DNA from: Methylobacterium currus
GTDB taxonomy: Bacteria; Pseudomonadota; Alphaproteobacteria; Rhizobiales; Beijerinckiaceae
Assembly: GCF_003058325.1 (NCBI RefSeq)
Contig: NZ_CP028843.1
Location: 5,139,001 to 5,203,000 of the forward strand
DNA: 64,000 bases
Reading direction: 5' to 3'
Part shown: one piece after another, positions 36,492 through 46,049 of the stretch
Layout of the letters: every line of letters starts with the position of its first letter
Numbering within the stretch: the first letter of the stretch is position 1
Notes under the pieces: model-generated
Databases searched by the model: none
Seen by the model: the letters and a program-made list of their open reading frames with translations, nothing else
What the model was told of the DNA's origin: nothing
Translations under genes and position numbers: made by a program

Positions 36492-38330
36492 TCAGCCCGT
36501 CAGCCGCATCGTGGCCGGCATGTCGCCGACATAGGCCCTGGCGAGACGTCCGGTCCGGATCGGCACCGGACCGCCCGGCACGCCGCGGGCGCCGCGGCAA
36601 TCGAGCGGCAGGGCGACGATCACCCGGGTGCCGCAGGACGGGCTGCTCTCGACCGTGAGCTCGCCGTGATGCAGCCCGACGAGGCCGCGCACCACCGAGA
36701 GCCCCAGGCCCGTACCCTCGTGCGGGCGGCCATAGCCGGCGCCGGCGCCGAGGCCGGCCTGGAAGAACGGGTCGCCGAGCCGCGGCAGGTCGGCCTCTGC
36801 GATGCCGATCCCGGTATCGACCACCGCCATCTCGACCCGGTCGAACACCCGGCGCACCGAGAGCACGACGTCGCCGCCGCGCGGCGTGAACTTCACGGCG
36901 TTCGACAGGAGATTGATCAGCATCTGCCGGCAGGCGCGGGCATCCGCCGTGACCTCCGGCAGATCGGCGGCGATCTCGCGGCGCAGGCGCACGCCGCCCT
37001 GGTCGGCGCGGATCTGCATCAGGTCGCAGACGCCGCGGGCGAGGCCGGCGAGGTCGAACGGCTCGGGCGCGTAGTCGAAATTGCCGCTCTGGATCCGCGA
37101 CATGTCGAGCAGTGCGTTGACCACCTCCAGCAGGTGCTGGCCCGAGGAATGGATGATGCCGGCATATTCCCGCCGCCGCTCCGGGCCGAGCGCCAGGGTC
37201 GATTCGGCCTCCAGCATCTCCGAGAAGCCGATGATGGCGTTGAGCGGGGTGCGCAGCTCGTGGCTCACCGTGGCGAGGAACCGGCTCTTGACCTCGTCGG
37301 CACGCTCGGCCGCGGCCCGGGCCTGGTCGAGCTCCTCGGCCCGGCGCCTGTGCTCCGAGACGTCGCGGGTCACCGCCACCACGGCGGTCTCGCCGGCTTC
37401 CGGCATCGCCGCCCCCGGGACGCGGTGGGCCCGCATCTCGGCCCAGATCACCCGGCCGGCCTCACCCGTCCCGCCGGCAGCGTGCAGGCGGAACTGAACC
37501 GTCACGGGCTGAGCCTGGCCGGCGGCGTCGCTGAGCGCGGTCAGGAAGGCCGGCCTGTCGGAGACGTGGACGCGGTTGAACAGGCCGCGGCCCTCCAGGG
37601 CGTCCGGCGTCGTCCCGGCGAGCGACCGGGCGGCCGGGCTCGCCCGCAGCACGCTGCCGGTGCGGTCGTGCCAGGTGACGAGGTCGTCGATGGCGTCGAG
37701 GAGCAGCGCGTCGCGCAAGGTGGCGGCGTGCAGCCGGTCGCTCCAGCGGCCCTCGCGGCGGCGATGCTCCAGGGAGAGCGCCAGGACGTGGCAGATTGCC
37801 GTGATGGCGAAGACCGGCATCGCGAGCGCCGCCGGCCAGGCGAAGAAGCCGAGGCCCGGGGTGGGCTCGATCACCGCGACCGCCACCGCCCCCAGCATCG
37901 CGAACACGGCCGCCACCAGGGCGGCGCGGTGCGAGCCGGCGAGCAGGGCCTCGACCGGGATCATCACCAGCCACATGGCGGCCGCCGAGGTCGGGCCGCC
38001 GGTGAGGCTCGCCAGGCAGACGACGAGCCCGGTCAGCGCCGCCGAGGACAGGCCATGGGCGAGGGTGAGATTGCCGGTACGCGCCAGGAGCAGGGCCGCC
38101 ACCACGGGCAGCATCAGGCAGCATGCCGCCGTCGCCTCGACCAGCGTCGGCACGCCGCGCCAGAGGAGATAAGGCGGCAGCATCGCCATCAGCACGGCGC
38201 CGGTGGCGAGCCGCGAGATCAGGAACCGCTCGTGGCGGGCCCGCTCGGCCGGGTCGCCCGCGGCGGAGTCGTGGACGAGGCCCGTCAGCCGGGCATCGAT
38301 CAGGGACGCAAAGGCACTGTTGATACGCAC
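36492..38330 (-). CDS. DivJ-like membrane sensor histidine kinase
   Basis: 612 residues from GTG 38330. About six N-terminal membrane helices (40-190), one PAS domain (about 210-330, DAIDDLVTWHDRTGSVLRAS), then the kinase: His357 in SHELRTPLNAIIGFSEM, NLLSNAVKFTPRGG, DTGIGI and GTGLGLSVVRGL. Six helices plus PAS plus HisKA resembles DivJ, the DivK kinase of the stalked pole in Caulobacter and its rhizobial equivalents. The tail after the ATPase domain is short. Coupled to a peptidoglycan-binding protein downstream. A separate PdhS-like kinase is at 12372. Confidence 0.85.
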   Translation of the reverse strand: MRINSAFASLIDARLTGLVHDSAAGDPAERARHERFLISRLATGAVLMAMLPPYLLWRGVPTLVEATAACCLMLPVVAALLLARTGNLTLAHGLSSAALTGLVVCLASLTGGPTSAAAMWLVMIPVEALLAGSHRAALVAAVFAMLGAVAVAVIEPTPGLGFFAWPAALAMPVFAITAICHVLALSLEHRRREGRWSDRLHAATLRDALLLDAIDDLVTWHDRTGSVLRASPAARSLAGTTPDALEGRGLFNRVHVSDRPAFLTALSDAAGQAQPVTVQFRLHAAGGTGEAGRVIWAEMRAHRVPGAAMPEAGETAVVAVTRDVSEHRRRAEELDQARAAAERADEVKSRFLATVSHELRTPLNAIIGFSEMLEAESTLALGPERRREYAGIIHSSGQHLLEVVNALLDMSRIQSGNFDYAPEPFDLAGLARGVCDLMQIRADQGGVRLRREIAADLPEVTADARACRQMLINLLSNAVKFTPRGGDVVLSVRRVFDRVEMAVVDTGIGIAEADLPRLGDPFFQAGLGAGAGYGRPHEGTGLGLSVVRGLVGLHHGELTVESSPSCGTRVIVALPLDCRGARGVPGGPVPIRTGRLARAYVGDMPATMRLTG

Positions 38331-38480
38331 ACCGCCACGCCAGCGCGGGAGACCTCGCGGCCCCGGCGCCCCTACACTGCGAACTGTCCAAACCCTCGCA
38401 GAGCCGGCTTAAACGAACGTTAGAGCGCGCGACGCCCGGGATCGTCGTCCCCCGGTCGATCATGCGCGGGTGCGATCTTA

Positions 38481-38529
38481 CCCCGTCATAGCCTCGCCCC
38501 GTCGTGGCCCTACCCCGTCATGGCTTCGG
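38481..38529. repeat. 16-bp tandem array across the metal-binding gene stop
   Basis: Units at 38481, 38497 and 38513, each CCCCGTC-R-TRGC(C/T)-(T/C)... on the plus axis. The TAG stop (38510-38512) is at the junction of the second and third units. Confidence 0.8.
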
Positions 38530-38740
38530 CCTCGTACCCGGCGCGGCCGAGCGCCTGGGCCACGTCGAGGGCCTGGGCGTCGGTGACGACCGCGACGCGG
38601 CCGGCCTCCAGGTCCACGCTCACCTGCGCCGCCGGGTCGAGGCGCTGGACCGCCTTGGTCACCGCCGCGACGCAACCCTGGCAGGTCATGCCCTCGACCT
38701 TCATCAGGAGTTCCATCCGCTCGCCGGACCCATCCGTCAT
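38510..38740 (-). CDS. heavy-metal-associated (CopZ-like) protein
   Basis: 76 residues from ATG 38740 (GAGCGAGG upstream); ATG 38716 (MELLMKVEG) is an alternative. Complete HMA domain with the metal site M-T-C-Q-G-C (KVEGMTCQGCVAAVTKAV), then VSVDLEAGRVAVVT and GRAGYEAEAM. It would carry Cu(I) in the cytoplasm to an ATPase or regulator. No copper ATPase is adjacent. Confidence 0.9.
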   Translation of the reverse strand: MTDGSGERMELLMKVEGMTCQGCVAAVTKAVQRLDPAAQVSVDLEAGRVAVVTDAQALDVAQALGRAGYEAEAMTG

Positions 38741-38936
38741 CGCCTCGCTCCTTACCCGGCGGCGCACAAGGGCCGCGCAAGCCATCTCGGGTACTGCGGC
38801 ATTCCGGACAAGGGTACCGCGAAAACCGTGGGCAGCCCGTGGCCACGTCTTGCGGGTATTCGGCGCCTCGGCGACAACCGGGGCAGGCCGGAATTCGCGG
38901 AACCTGGCCTGTCCTCGACGCGTAAAAGGAATCGCG

Positions 38937-40619
38937 ATGGCCCTCATTTCCGGCCGGCGCGCCGGCGGGTCGTCGGTGAGCCGGATAGCCCTCAGCCTCT
39001 CCCTCCTCCTGGCGGGCGGCCTCTGCGTCGCCGTCTCGTTCCTGCCCACGCCTCTCCTCGGGCCCGTGGCCGGAGCCGCGCTGGCGGCAGCCGTCATCGG
39101 CGGAGTGGCCACCGTGCTCACCCTGCGCCGCGCCAGCCGCCTCGCCCGTCAGGTCGAGAGGCTGTCGGGCGAGATCGACCTGCTCTCCCGCCGCCTGCTG
39201 ACGGTGGAGCAACGGGAGGCCCCGGCGGTGCCGGCCGCCAAGCTGGAGAACGGCCTGTCGGAGCTCACAGCCGAGATCGGCCTGCTCGGCGGCATCGTGC
39301 GCGAGCTTGCCATGGCGGTGGCGGCCCAGGACGAGGACCTGACCCGGCTGAAGGCCGGGCCGATCGCCGCGGACCAGCCGGTTGCGCCCGTGCCAGTTCC
39401 CCCTGTGCCAGTTCCCCCCGTGCAAGTGCCGCCCGTGCAAGTGCCGCCCGTGCAAGTGCCGCCCGTGCAGGTTCAGGCGACGCCGGTGCAGGCTGCGGCT
39501 TTTCCGCACCCGGCGGCTCCCGGGCTAGCGACGGCCCCCAATTTTGCGGCCGCGCCCTTGCAGCCTGCGCCCACGCGCGCGGAGCCGCCGCAGGACTATG
39601 CCGCGGCCTTGTCCGCCGCGCTCGCGCCCGTGCAGCCGCCGGCGGCCGTTCATCCCGCGGCCCCGTCCTGGATGGTCGAGCCCGCGGCGGCGCGGGCCGC
39701 GTCGGCCGTCCCCTCGCCGGCCCCCGCCGCGCCTCCGGCCGACCCGATCCTGCCGCGGGAGGCCGCCCCCGCGCCGCGCCGGCCCTTCGTGCCCGAGCCC
39801 GCCGCCGAGATCCGCCCGGACGCCGAGATCCTCGCCGCCCTCGCCCAGGGGCTCGAAGTCCACCTTCAGCCGGTCGTCAGCCTGCCGCAGCGCAAGGTGG
39901 CGTTCTACGAGGCCCTGGCCCGCCTGCGCGTCGGCGACGCCCTGCTGTCGCCGGCGGAGTTCGTCCGGGTGCTGGAGCGGCACGGGCGCACCACCGAGCT
40001 CGACCGGCTGATGCTCGCCCGCGTGACGGCGATCGGTCAGCACCTCGCCTCCCGCGGCAGCGAGACGCCGGTTGCCTATGCCCTGTCGCCCGGATCGCTG
40101 TTCGAGCCCGGCTTCCTGCGGGCGGTGGCCCGCCTGATCGACCTGCACCCGGAGCTGGCCGGCCGGCTGATCCTGGCGCTGCCGCAGCGCAGCTGGCGCA
40201 GCCTCGACGCCGAGCAGGCCAGCGCGCTCAATGCCCTGCGCGAGCGGATCGGGCTCGCGGTCGACCGGGTGGCCGATCCGGGCCTCGACACCCCCGCCCT
40301 CGCGGCCCGTGGGGTGAGCTACGCCAAGGTCGGCCTCGACACCCTGCTCGGCGAGCACGGCGCCGCGCTCGCCGTCTCCCTGGCGCAGGCCGGGATCCGG
40401 CTGGTTGCGGAGGGCGTCGAGCGCGAGGCCGACGTGCCGGACCTGATCGACCTCGACCTGCCGCTCGCGCAAGGCGCGGTGTTCTCGCCGCCCCGCGTGG
40501 TCCGTCCCGAGGTGCTCTCGCCGCCCGCGCCGGAGCCCGTGCCCGAGCCGAATCCGCCGGCGGACGACCCGCCGCCGGTGCGCCGCGCCTTCCGGGACGT
40601 GCTGCGAAGAGCCGTGTGA
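38937..40619 (+). CDS. membrane protein with a degenerate EAL domain
   Basis: 560 residues from ATG 38937 (AAAAGGAATCGCG). Two N-terminal membrane helices (ALSLSLLLAGGLCVAVSFL and AALAAAVIGGVATVL), a coiled coil, then a Pro/Val/Gln repeat (VPVPP twice, VQVPP three times) and a Pro/Ala linker. The C-terminal ~250 residues are an EAL fold: FYEALARLR keeps EAL and LVAEGVERE keeps the late Glu. The metal/substrate Asn is lost (YALSPGSLF) and the DDFG motif is VADPG. It is thus unlikely to hydrolyse c-di-GMP and may bind it or proteins. The window has no GGDEF gene. Confidence 0.8.
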   Translation: MALISGRRAGGSSVSRIALSLSLLLAGGLCVAVSFLPTPLLGPVAGAALAAAVIGGVATVLTLRRASRLARQVERLSGEIDLLSRRLLTVEQREAPAVPAAKLENGLSELTAEIGLLGGIVRELAMAVAAQDEDLTRLKAGPIAADQPVAPVPVPPVPVPPVQVPPVQVPPVQVPPVQVQATPVQAAAFPHPAAPGLATAPNFAAAPLQPAPTRAEPPQDYAAALSAALAPVQPPAAVHPAAPSWMVEPAAARAASAVPSPAPAAPPADPILPREAAPAPRRPFVPEPAAEIRPDAEILAALAQGLEVHLQPVVSLPQRKVAFYEALARLRVGDALLSPAEFVRVLERHGRTTELDRLMLARVTAIGQHLASRGSETPVAYALSPGSLFEPGFLRAVARLIDLHPELAGRLILALPQRSWRSLDAEQASALNALRERIGLAVDRVADPGLDTPALAARGVSYAKVGLDTLLGEHGAALAVSLAQAGIRLVAEGVEREADVPDLIDLDLPLAQGAVFSPPRVVRPEVLSPPAPEPVPEPNPPADDPPPVRRAFRDVLRRAV

Positions 40620-40693
40620 CGGATGACGAAGCGGTAGCGGGCCGGCGCCCGACCGCCTAGCATGGGGGGACTTTCGCAGCAGAAAGGCCCCCG

Positions 40694-42370
40694 ATGCCGG
40701 ACCTCATCGCCCGCCGGATCGCGCAAGGAGCGGGCCGCGAGCCCGCCGACCTGGTGATTCGCGGCGCCCGCCTCCTCGACCTCGTCACCGGCGAGCTGGT
40801 GACGACCGACATCGCGGTCTGCGGCGACACGGTGGTGGGGACCTACGGCGCCTATCAGGGCGCCCGGGTGATCGAGGCCGAGGGGCGCATCGCCGTCCCG
40901 GGCTTCATCGACACCCACCTGCACGTCGAATCCTCGCTCATCACCCCGCACGAATTCGACCGCTGCGTGCTGCCGCACGGCGTCACCACGGCGATCTGGG
41001 ATCCTCACGAGATCGCCAACGTGCTTGGCACCGCCGCCTTCGACTACGCGCTCGCGGCGGCCGGCGAGACGGTGATGGACATCCGGGTCCAGCTCTCCTC
41101 CTGCGTGCCGGCGACCGGGCTCGAGAGCGCCGGCGCCCGGATCGAGGCCGCCGACCTGTCGCGTTATCGCGACCATCCCCGGTCGCTGGGGCTCGCCGAG
41201 TTCATGAACTTCCCCGGGGTGGTCGGGGCCGATCCGGGCTGCCTCGCCAAGCTCTCGGCCTTCGCCGGGCGCCACATCGACGGCCACGCGCCGCTCCTGT
41301 CGGGCGCCGCCCTCAACGCCTATGCGGCGGCGGGCATCCGGACCGACCACGAGGCGACGAGCGCCGAGGAAGCCCTGGAGAAGATCCGCAAGGGCATGAT
41401 CGTGCTGATCCGCGAGGGCTCGGTCTCGAAGGACCTGCACGCGCTCGCTCCGATCCTCACCGAGCGGACGGCACCGTTCCTCACCTTCTGCACCGACGAC
41501 CGCAATCCCCTCGACATCGCGGAGGAAGGCCATCTCGACTACCTGATCCGCACGGCGATCACCCTCGGCGTTCCGCCCCTGGCCGCCTACCGCGCCGCCT
41601 CGCTCAGCGCCGCCGCCGCCTTCGGGCTCACCGATCGCGGGATGATCGCGCCGGGCAAGCGGGCCGACATCGTGCTCCTCGACGACCTCGACTCCTGCGC
41701 GGTCTCCTCGGTCTTCTCCGCCGGCCGCCTCGTCGAGGAGGCCTTGTTCGCCACGCGGACGGTCACCCCGCCGCCGGGCCGCGGCAGCGTGCGGGCCGAG
41801 CCGGTGACGGCCTCCGACCTCGCCGTGCCGGTTCCCGCCGGCGAGACCTCGGTGATCGGCGTGGTACCGGGCCGGATCATCACCGAACACCGCCGGCTGA
41901 CGCTCTCGGGCGTGCCGGATGTCGCCCAGGACGTGGCGATGGTGGCCGTCGTGGCGCGCCACGGCACGCGCAGCATCGGCCGCGGCCTGGTCCAGGGCTT
42001 CGGGCTCGGGCGCGGTGCCATCGCCTCCTCGGTCGGGCATGACAGCCACAATCTCTGCGTCGTCGGCGCCGACCCGGAGGCGATGGCGCGGGCGGTCGAC
42101 CGGCTGATCACCCTGCAGGGCGGGTTCGTGGTGGCGGACGAGACCGGCATCCTGGCCGAGCTGGCGCTGCCGATCGCCGGCCTGATGAGCGATCTGCCCT
42201 TCGAGGCGGTGCGCGACGCGCTGCCACCCTTGCGCGAGGCCGCCCGCCGGCTCGGCTGCACGCTCCCCGAGCCGTTCCTGCAGGTCGCCTTCCTGCCGCT
42301 GCCGGTGATCCCGCACCTGAAGATCACCGATCGCGGCCTCGTCGACGTCGATCGCATGATGATCCTGTGA
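40694..42370 (+). CDS. ade: adenine deaminase
   Basis: 558 residues. Amidohydrolase fold with [15 protein letters not shown] metal ligands, [23 protein letters not shown] and the Asp in [11 protein letters not shown]. The C-terminal half ([25 protein letters not shown]) is the extra domain typical of bacterial Ade. It deaminates adenine to hypoxanthine in purine salvage. Its stop is followed by two further in-frame stops created by an 18-bp duplication. Confidence 0.95.
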   Translation: MPDLIARRIAQGAGREPADLVIRGARLLDLVTGELVTTDIAVCGDTVVGTYGAYQGARVIEAEGRIAVPGFIDTHLHVESSLITPHEFDRCVLPHGVTTAIWDPHEIANVLGTAAFDYALAAAGETVMDIRVQLSSCVPATGLESAGARIEAADLSRYRDHPRSLGLAEFMNFPGVVGADPGCLAKLSAFAGRHIDGHAPLLSGAALNAYAAAGIRTDHEATSAEEALEKIRKGMIVLIREGSVSKDLHALAPILTERTAPFLTFCTDDRNPLDIAEEGHLDYLIRTAITLGVPPLAAYRAASLSAAAAFGLTDRGMIAPGKRADIVLLDDLDSCAVSSVFSAGRLVEEALFATRTVTPPPGRGSVRAEPVTASDLAVPVPAGETSVIGVVPGRIITEHRRLTLSGVPDVAQDVAMVAVVARHGTRSIGRGLVQGFGLGRGAIASSVGHDSHNLCVVGADPEAMARAVDRLITLQGGFVVADETGILAELALPIAGLMSDLPFEAVRDALPPLREAARRLGCTLPEPFLQVAFLPLPVIPHLKITDRGLVDVDRMMIL

Positions 42371-42403
42371 CGTCTCCTTATCCTGTGACATCTCTTCCTG
42401 TAA
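42363..42403. repeat. 18-bp tandem duplication across the ade stop
   Basis: TCCTGTGACGTCTCCTTA (42363-42380) is followed by TCCTGTGACATCTCTT and a partial third copy CCTGTAA. TGA (42368-42370), TGA (42386-42388) and TAA (42401-42403) are all in the ade frame. Confidence 0.88.
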
Positions 42404-42515
42404 ACGATTTCACGATCGGTCGCCCGACACGTTGCGTTCGGGGCGAACCGCCTTTAAGCCCGATGCGACTCTCTGCTGCGATGCAGCAAGGCCGAGGCGG
42501 GCAAAGGTGGCAGGA

Positions 42516-43421
42516 ATGGCCGAGATGATCCGCGCAGCGCATCCGGGCGAGGTCGCGATCCTGGACGGGATCGCCGAGATCGCATCCGGCTTCGACCTGA
42601 TCCTGTGCGACGTCTGGGGCGTGCTGCATGACGGCGTCCGCGCCCACCGGGCGGCGGGCGAGGCGCTGACGCGCTTTCGCGCCCTGCCGGGTCCACGGCC
42701 GCGCCGGGTGGTGCTGCTCTCGAACGCACCGCGGCCCGGCAGCGCCGTGCAGGGGCTGCTCGACGGGTTCGGCGTGCCCCGCACCGCCTACGACGCCATC
42801 GTCACCTCGGGCGACCTGACCCGCCGGCTGATGGCGGAGCGGGCGGACGCGCCGATGCATCATGTCGGGCCCGACCGCGACCTGCCGCTCTTCGACGGCC
42901 TCGACCTCGCCCGCGGCGGGCCGGACGAGGCCGCCCACGTGGTCGTCACCGGGCTCCTCGACGACGAGACCGAGACGGCGGCGGATTACCGCGCCGTGCT
43001 GGAGCCCTGGGCGGCGCGCGGCGTGACCCTGATCTGCGCCAATCCCGATCTCGTGGTCGAGCGCGGCGACCGGCTGATTCCCTGTGCGGGTGCCGTGGCG
43101 GCGCTCTACGAGGAGATGGGCGGCGCGGTGGTCTATGCCGGCAAGCCGTACGTCCCGGTCTACGAGGCGGCGCTCGCGACGGCGGAGGCGCTCGATCACG
43201 GCGCCCCCCTCCCCCGCGACCGGGTGTTCGCCATCGGCGACGCGATCCGCACCGACGTCGCCGGCGCACGGGCCTTCGGCGTCGCGTCCCTGCTGGTCGC
43301 GCGGGGCATCCACGCCGAGGAGCTGGGCATCGCCGCGGGCGCGCCGCTCGGCGACATCGCCCACTGGCTCGACGCGCAGGCCGTCCATCCGGACGCGGTG
43401 ATCGACCTGCTGCGCTGGTAG
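42516..43421 (+). CDS. HAD-superfamily hydrolase (TIGR01459 type)
   Basis: 301 residues from ATG 42516 (GGTGGCAGGA). HAD IIA layout: nucleophile D in LILCDVWGVLHDG, Thr/Ser motif VVLLSNAPRP, Lys in VYAGKPYVPVY and acidic pair in FAIGDAIRTDVAGA. The length and the DVWGVLHDG signature fit the alphaproteobacterial TIGR01459 group, whose substrate is not established. Cytoplasmic. A hairpin separates it from cheZ. Confidence 0.88.
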   Translation: MAEMIRAAHPGEVAILDGIAEIASGFDLILCDVWGVLHDGVRAHRAAGEALTRFRALPGPRPRRVVLLSNAPRPGSAVQGLLDGFGVPRTAYDAIVTSGDLTRRLMAERADAPMHHVGPDRDLPLFDGLDLARGGPDEAAHVVVTGLLDDETETAADYRAVLEPWAARGVTLICANPDLVVERGDRLIPCAGAVAALYEEMGGAVVYAGKPYVPVYEAALATAEALDHGAPLPRDRVFAIGDAIRTDVAGARAFGVASLLVARGIHAEELGIAAGAPLGDIAHWLDAQAVHPDAVIDLLRW

Positions 43422-43433
43422 CCACGACGAGAA

Positions 43434-43461
43434 ACCGGGGCGCGGCGAGCCGCACCCCGGT
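43434..43461. terminator. hairpin between convergent genes
   Basis: ACCGGGG pairs with CCCCGGT with GCGGC/GCCGC-like inner pairing. No T-run; may serve both the HAD gene and cheZ. Confidence 0.45.
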
Positions 43462-43486
43462 CCGAGGTCGTCGGAACGATCCCCGC

Positions 43487-44086
43487 TCAGGAGAACAGGG
43501 CGTCGATCGCGTCCTGCGGGGTTGCCGGCCCCTTGAGCTGGGGTCCGTTGAGCAGCAGAGCCTCGGCGCGGGCCTTGCGGCGGGCCTCCTCCGGGTCGTG
43601 CTCGGCCTCGCCGTCGCGCACGTTCACCACGGTCGAGAATTGCGACAGGCGCTTCTCGAGCTGGCCCAAGGCCTCCACCACCTTGGAGATGCGCTGGCCG
43701 GTAATGTCCTGGAAGGTGCAGGCCTCGAAGATGTCGCCGATATGCGCCTCGACCTGGTCGCGATACTCGTCGAGGGTCTTGGCCTTGATGGCCAGCATCG
43801 CCTCGGCCGATTCCATGATGCGGTTGGTGGCGCTCGCGGTGGCGGCGACGACGCTGCCGAGCTCGTCATGCGCCATCGGGATGCGGTCGCGGGTGAGCTC
43901 CTGCGCACGCAGAGCCGCGATGCCCCGCTTGAGCTTGGTGATGTAGTCGGCGATCTCGAGCAGCTCGGTGACCGGGATCGCCTGGCCCGCCGGTTCGGTT
44001 CTGGTCGCGCGAGCCATGGGCGCCTCTTGGCCGCCCAGCAGCCGGTTGAGGGCGGATCGCGGCCCCGCCGTCATCTGCCTGAGCAC
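43487..44086 (-). CDS. cheZ: CheZ-type CheY-P phosphatase
   Basis: 199 residues. The CheZ active-site helix FQDITGQRI has Asp127 and Gln131 with the same spacing as E. coli Asp143/Gln147. A long four-helix coiled coil surrounds it (LLEIADYITKLKRGIAALR, RIMESAEAMLAIKAKTLDEY). The C-terminal ATPQDAIDALFS resembles the amphipathic CheY-binding tail. It dephosphorylates CheY. cheY lies 219 bases upstream on the same strand. Confidence 0.9.
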   Translation of the reverse strand: MLRQMTAGPRSALNRLLGGQEAPMARATRTEPAGQAIPVTELLEIADYITKLKRGIAALRAQELTRDRIPMAHDELGSVVAATASATNRIMESAEAMLAIKAKTLDEYRDQVEAHIGDIFEACTFQDITGQRISKVVEALGQLEKRLSQFSTVVNVRDGEAEHDPEEARRKARAEALLLNGPQLKGPATPQDAIDALFS

Positions 44087-44305
44087 GTGATCGCTCCCCG
44101 CGAATGGGTTGTTCTTGGATCGAATGTCCCGAATCGGATCATCTCAAGGCAGGTCGTCCGAGGCGCAGCGATCCTGGGCGCAGCTCTTGCCGCAGGATTC
44201 ACCAAGCTCGGTGGGCGGTCCGGCGCGGGAGGCGCGGCTGGCCTTTCGGGTCCGGCCGCACGATCCCGCGCCCGAGAGACGCGCCGCGTCACCGAGCCGG
44301 CGCGA

Positions 44306-44689
44306 TCACGCGCCGCAGACCGCCTCGATCTTGGTCTTCAGCGTCTGGGCGTTGAAGGGCTTCACGATGTAGTTGTTCACGCCGGCTTTCTTCGCCGCGA
44401 TGACGTTCTCGGTCTTCGACTCGGCGGTGACCATGATGAACGGCGTGGTGCGCAGGGCGTCGTCGGCCCGGACGTGGCGCAGCAGCTCGTACCCGGTCAT
44501 CGGCTCCATGTTCCAGTCGGAGATGACGAGGCCGTACTTCTTCGTCTTCAGCTTCGCCAGGGCGCCGGTGCCGTCGGAGGCATCGTCGACGTCCTCGAAG
44601 CCGAGTTGCTTCAGCAGGTTGCGGATGATGCGGACCATCGTCTGGTAGTCGTCCACGACGAGGATCGGCATGCCGAGGTCAAGGGCCAT
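44306..44689 (-). CDS. cheY: chemotaxis response regulator CheY
   Basis: 127 residues, a single receiver domain. Asp13/Asp14 acidic pair, phosphorylated Asp58 (LVISDWNMEPMTG), Thr88 (MVTAESK) and Lys110 (YIVKPFNA) are all present. High identity to motor-binding CheY of alphaproteobacteria (RNLLKQLGFEDVDDASDG). With cheZ it forms a small motility cluster away from other che genes. Divergent from ribF. Confidence 0.94.
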   Translation of the reverse strand: MALDLGMPILVVDDYQTMVRIIRNLLKQLGFEDVDDASDGTGALAKLKTKKYGLVISDWNMEPMTGYELLRHVRADDALRTTPFIMVTAESKTENVIAAKKAGVNNYIVKPFNAQTLKTKIEAVCGA

Positions 44690-44965
44690 GGTTACGGCTC
44701 CGTTCGCGGGCGCGACGCATCCCCGTGCGCGACGAACCCCGCTTGGATCATCAGGGGAAGCACCGGGTGGCGCTTCTGGTCTCAGCTTGTAAGTCCGCCC
44801 CTCTTGAGAAGGGGTTAACCCGCCCGGCAGCGATTGCCCATGTCTCGGCCGCCTGGTCTTGCGCCCTATCTTGGCCGCCTCCTTGCGGCTTGACCCACGG
44901 GGCGGATTTCGACAGGGTCCGGCCGCCTTCACAGAGCCCCCTGCATCGTCAGCCAAGGACCCGGA

Positions 44966-45961
44966 ATGCCGCGCGACGAGACTGCCCCGCGCCCCGTCGC
45001 GTCGCCCTTCCCGGTCCATCGCGACGGCGAGCCGGTGCCCGCGGGCTTGGACGGTGCGGTGGCGGCGCTCGGCAATTTCGACGGCATCCACCAGGGCCAC
45101 CGCGCGCTGATCGCGGCGGTGCGGGAGCTGGCGGCGGATCTCGGCCGGCCGAGCGCGGTCCTCACCTTCGAACCGCATCCGCGGGCCTTCTTCTCTCCCG
45201 ACACGGCGATGTTCCGCCTCACCGGCGAGACGGGGAAGCTGGCCGTGCTGCGGCGCCTGGGAATCGACGGCGCCTTCGTGCGCCGCTTCGACGCGGCGCT
45301 GGCCGGCACGAGCGCGGCGGCCTTCGTGGCCGACACCCTGAAGGGCGAGCTTGGCCTGTCGGGCGTGGTCATCGGGCACGATTTCCATTTCGGCCGCGGC
45401 CGCGAGGGCACGCCGGCGATGCTGGAGGCGCTCTGCGCCGAGAACGGCCTCGCCTGCCGGATCGTGCCGGCGGTGGCGGCGGGCGGCGGCGAGGCGCCGG
45501 TCTCGTCGAGCGCGATCCGGGCCGCCCTGGAGGCGGGCGACGTCGCCACCGCCAACCACCTCCTCGGCTATCGCTGGTTCGTCGAGGGCGAGGTGCGCCA
45601 CGGCGACAAGCGCGGCCGCACCCTCGGCTTCCCCACCGCCAACGTGGCGCTCGATGCCTGCGCGCTCGCCCACGGCATCTACGCGGTCCGCGCCCGCCTG
45701 GGCGATGGCAGCGTGCGCGACGGCGTCGCGAGCTACGGCCGCCGCCCGACCTTCGACGACGGCGCCCCGCTCCTCGAGACCACCCTGTTTGATTTTTCCG
45801 GCGACCTCTACGGCCAGCGCATCGCGGTGGAGTTCGTCGGCTTCATCCGCGGCGAGGCTCGGTTCGACAGTGCCGAGGCGCTGGTCGCCCGCATGCACGA
45901 GGATGCGGCCGAGGCACGACGGATGCTGGCCGAGGACCGCACGCCCTCGATGCTGGCGTGA
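44966..45961 (+). CDS. ribF: bifunctional riboflavin kinase / FAD synthetase
   Basis: 331 residues. N-terminal FAD synthetase with ALGNFDGIHQGHRALI, SVLTFEPHP-type (AVLTFEPHPRAFF), GHDFHFGRGREG, and SSSAIRAALEAGDV. C-terminal riboflavin kinase with GEVRHGDKRGRTLGFPTANV and GVASYGRRPTF. Makes FMN and FAD. Usual length. Its stop lies within a 14-bp tandem array. Confidence 0.97.
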   Translation: MPRDETAPRPVASPFPVHRDGEPVPAGLDGAVAALGNFDGIHQGHRALIAAVRELAADLGRPSAVLTFEPHPRAFFSPDTAMFRLTGETGKLAVLRRLGIDGAFVRRFDAALAGTSAAAFVADTLKGELGLSGVVIGHDFHFGRGREGTPAMLEALCAENGLACRIVPAVAAGGGEAPVSSSAIRAALEAGDVATANHLLGYRWFVEGEVRHGDKRGRTLGFPTANVALDACALAHGIYAVRARLGDGSVRDGVASYGRRPTFDDGAPLLETTLFDFSGDLYGQRIAVEFVGFIRGEARFDSAEALVARMHEDAAEARRMLAEDRTPSMLA

Positions 45962-46018
45962 CTTGGTCGGGTGACTTGGCTCGGGTGACTTGGCTCGGGC
46001 GACTTGGCTCGGGTGACC
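45958..46018. repeat. 14-bp tandem array across the ribF stop
   Basis: GTGACTTGG(C)TCGG units at 45958 (13 bases), 45971, 45985, 45999 and a partial at 46013. The ribF TGA (45959-45961) is in the first unit. Units are nearly identical. Confidence 0.9.
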
Positions 46019-46049
46019 CAGTGAGGTGACGTGCCGGTTATCTGACCGC

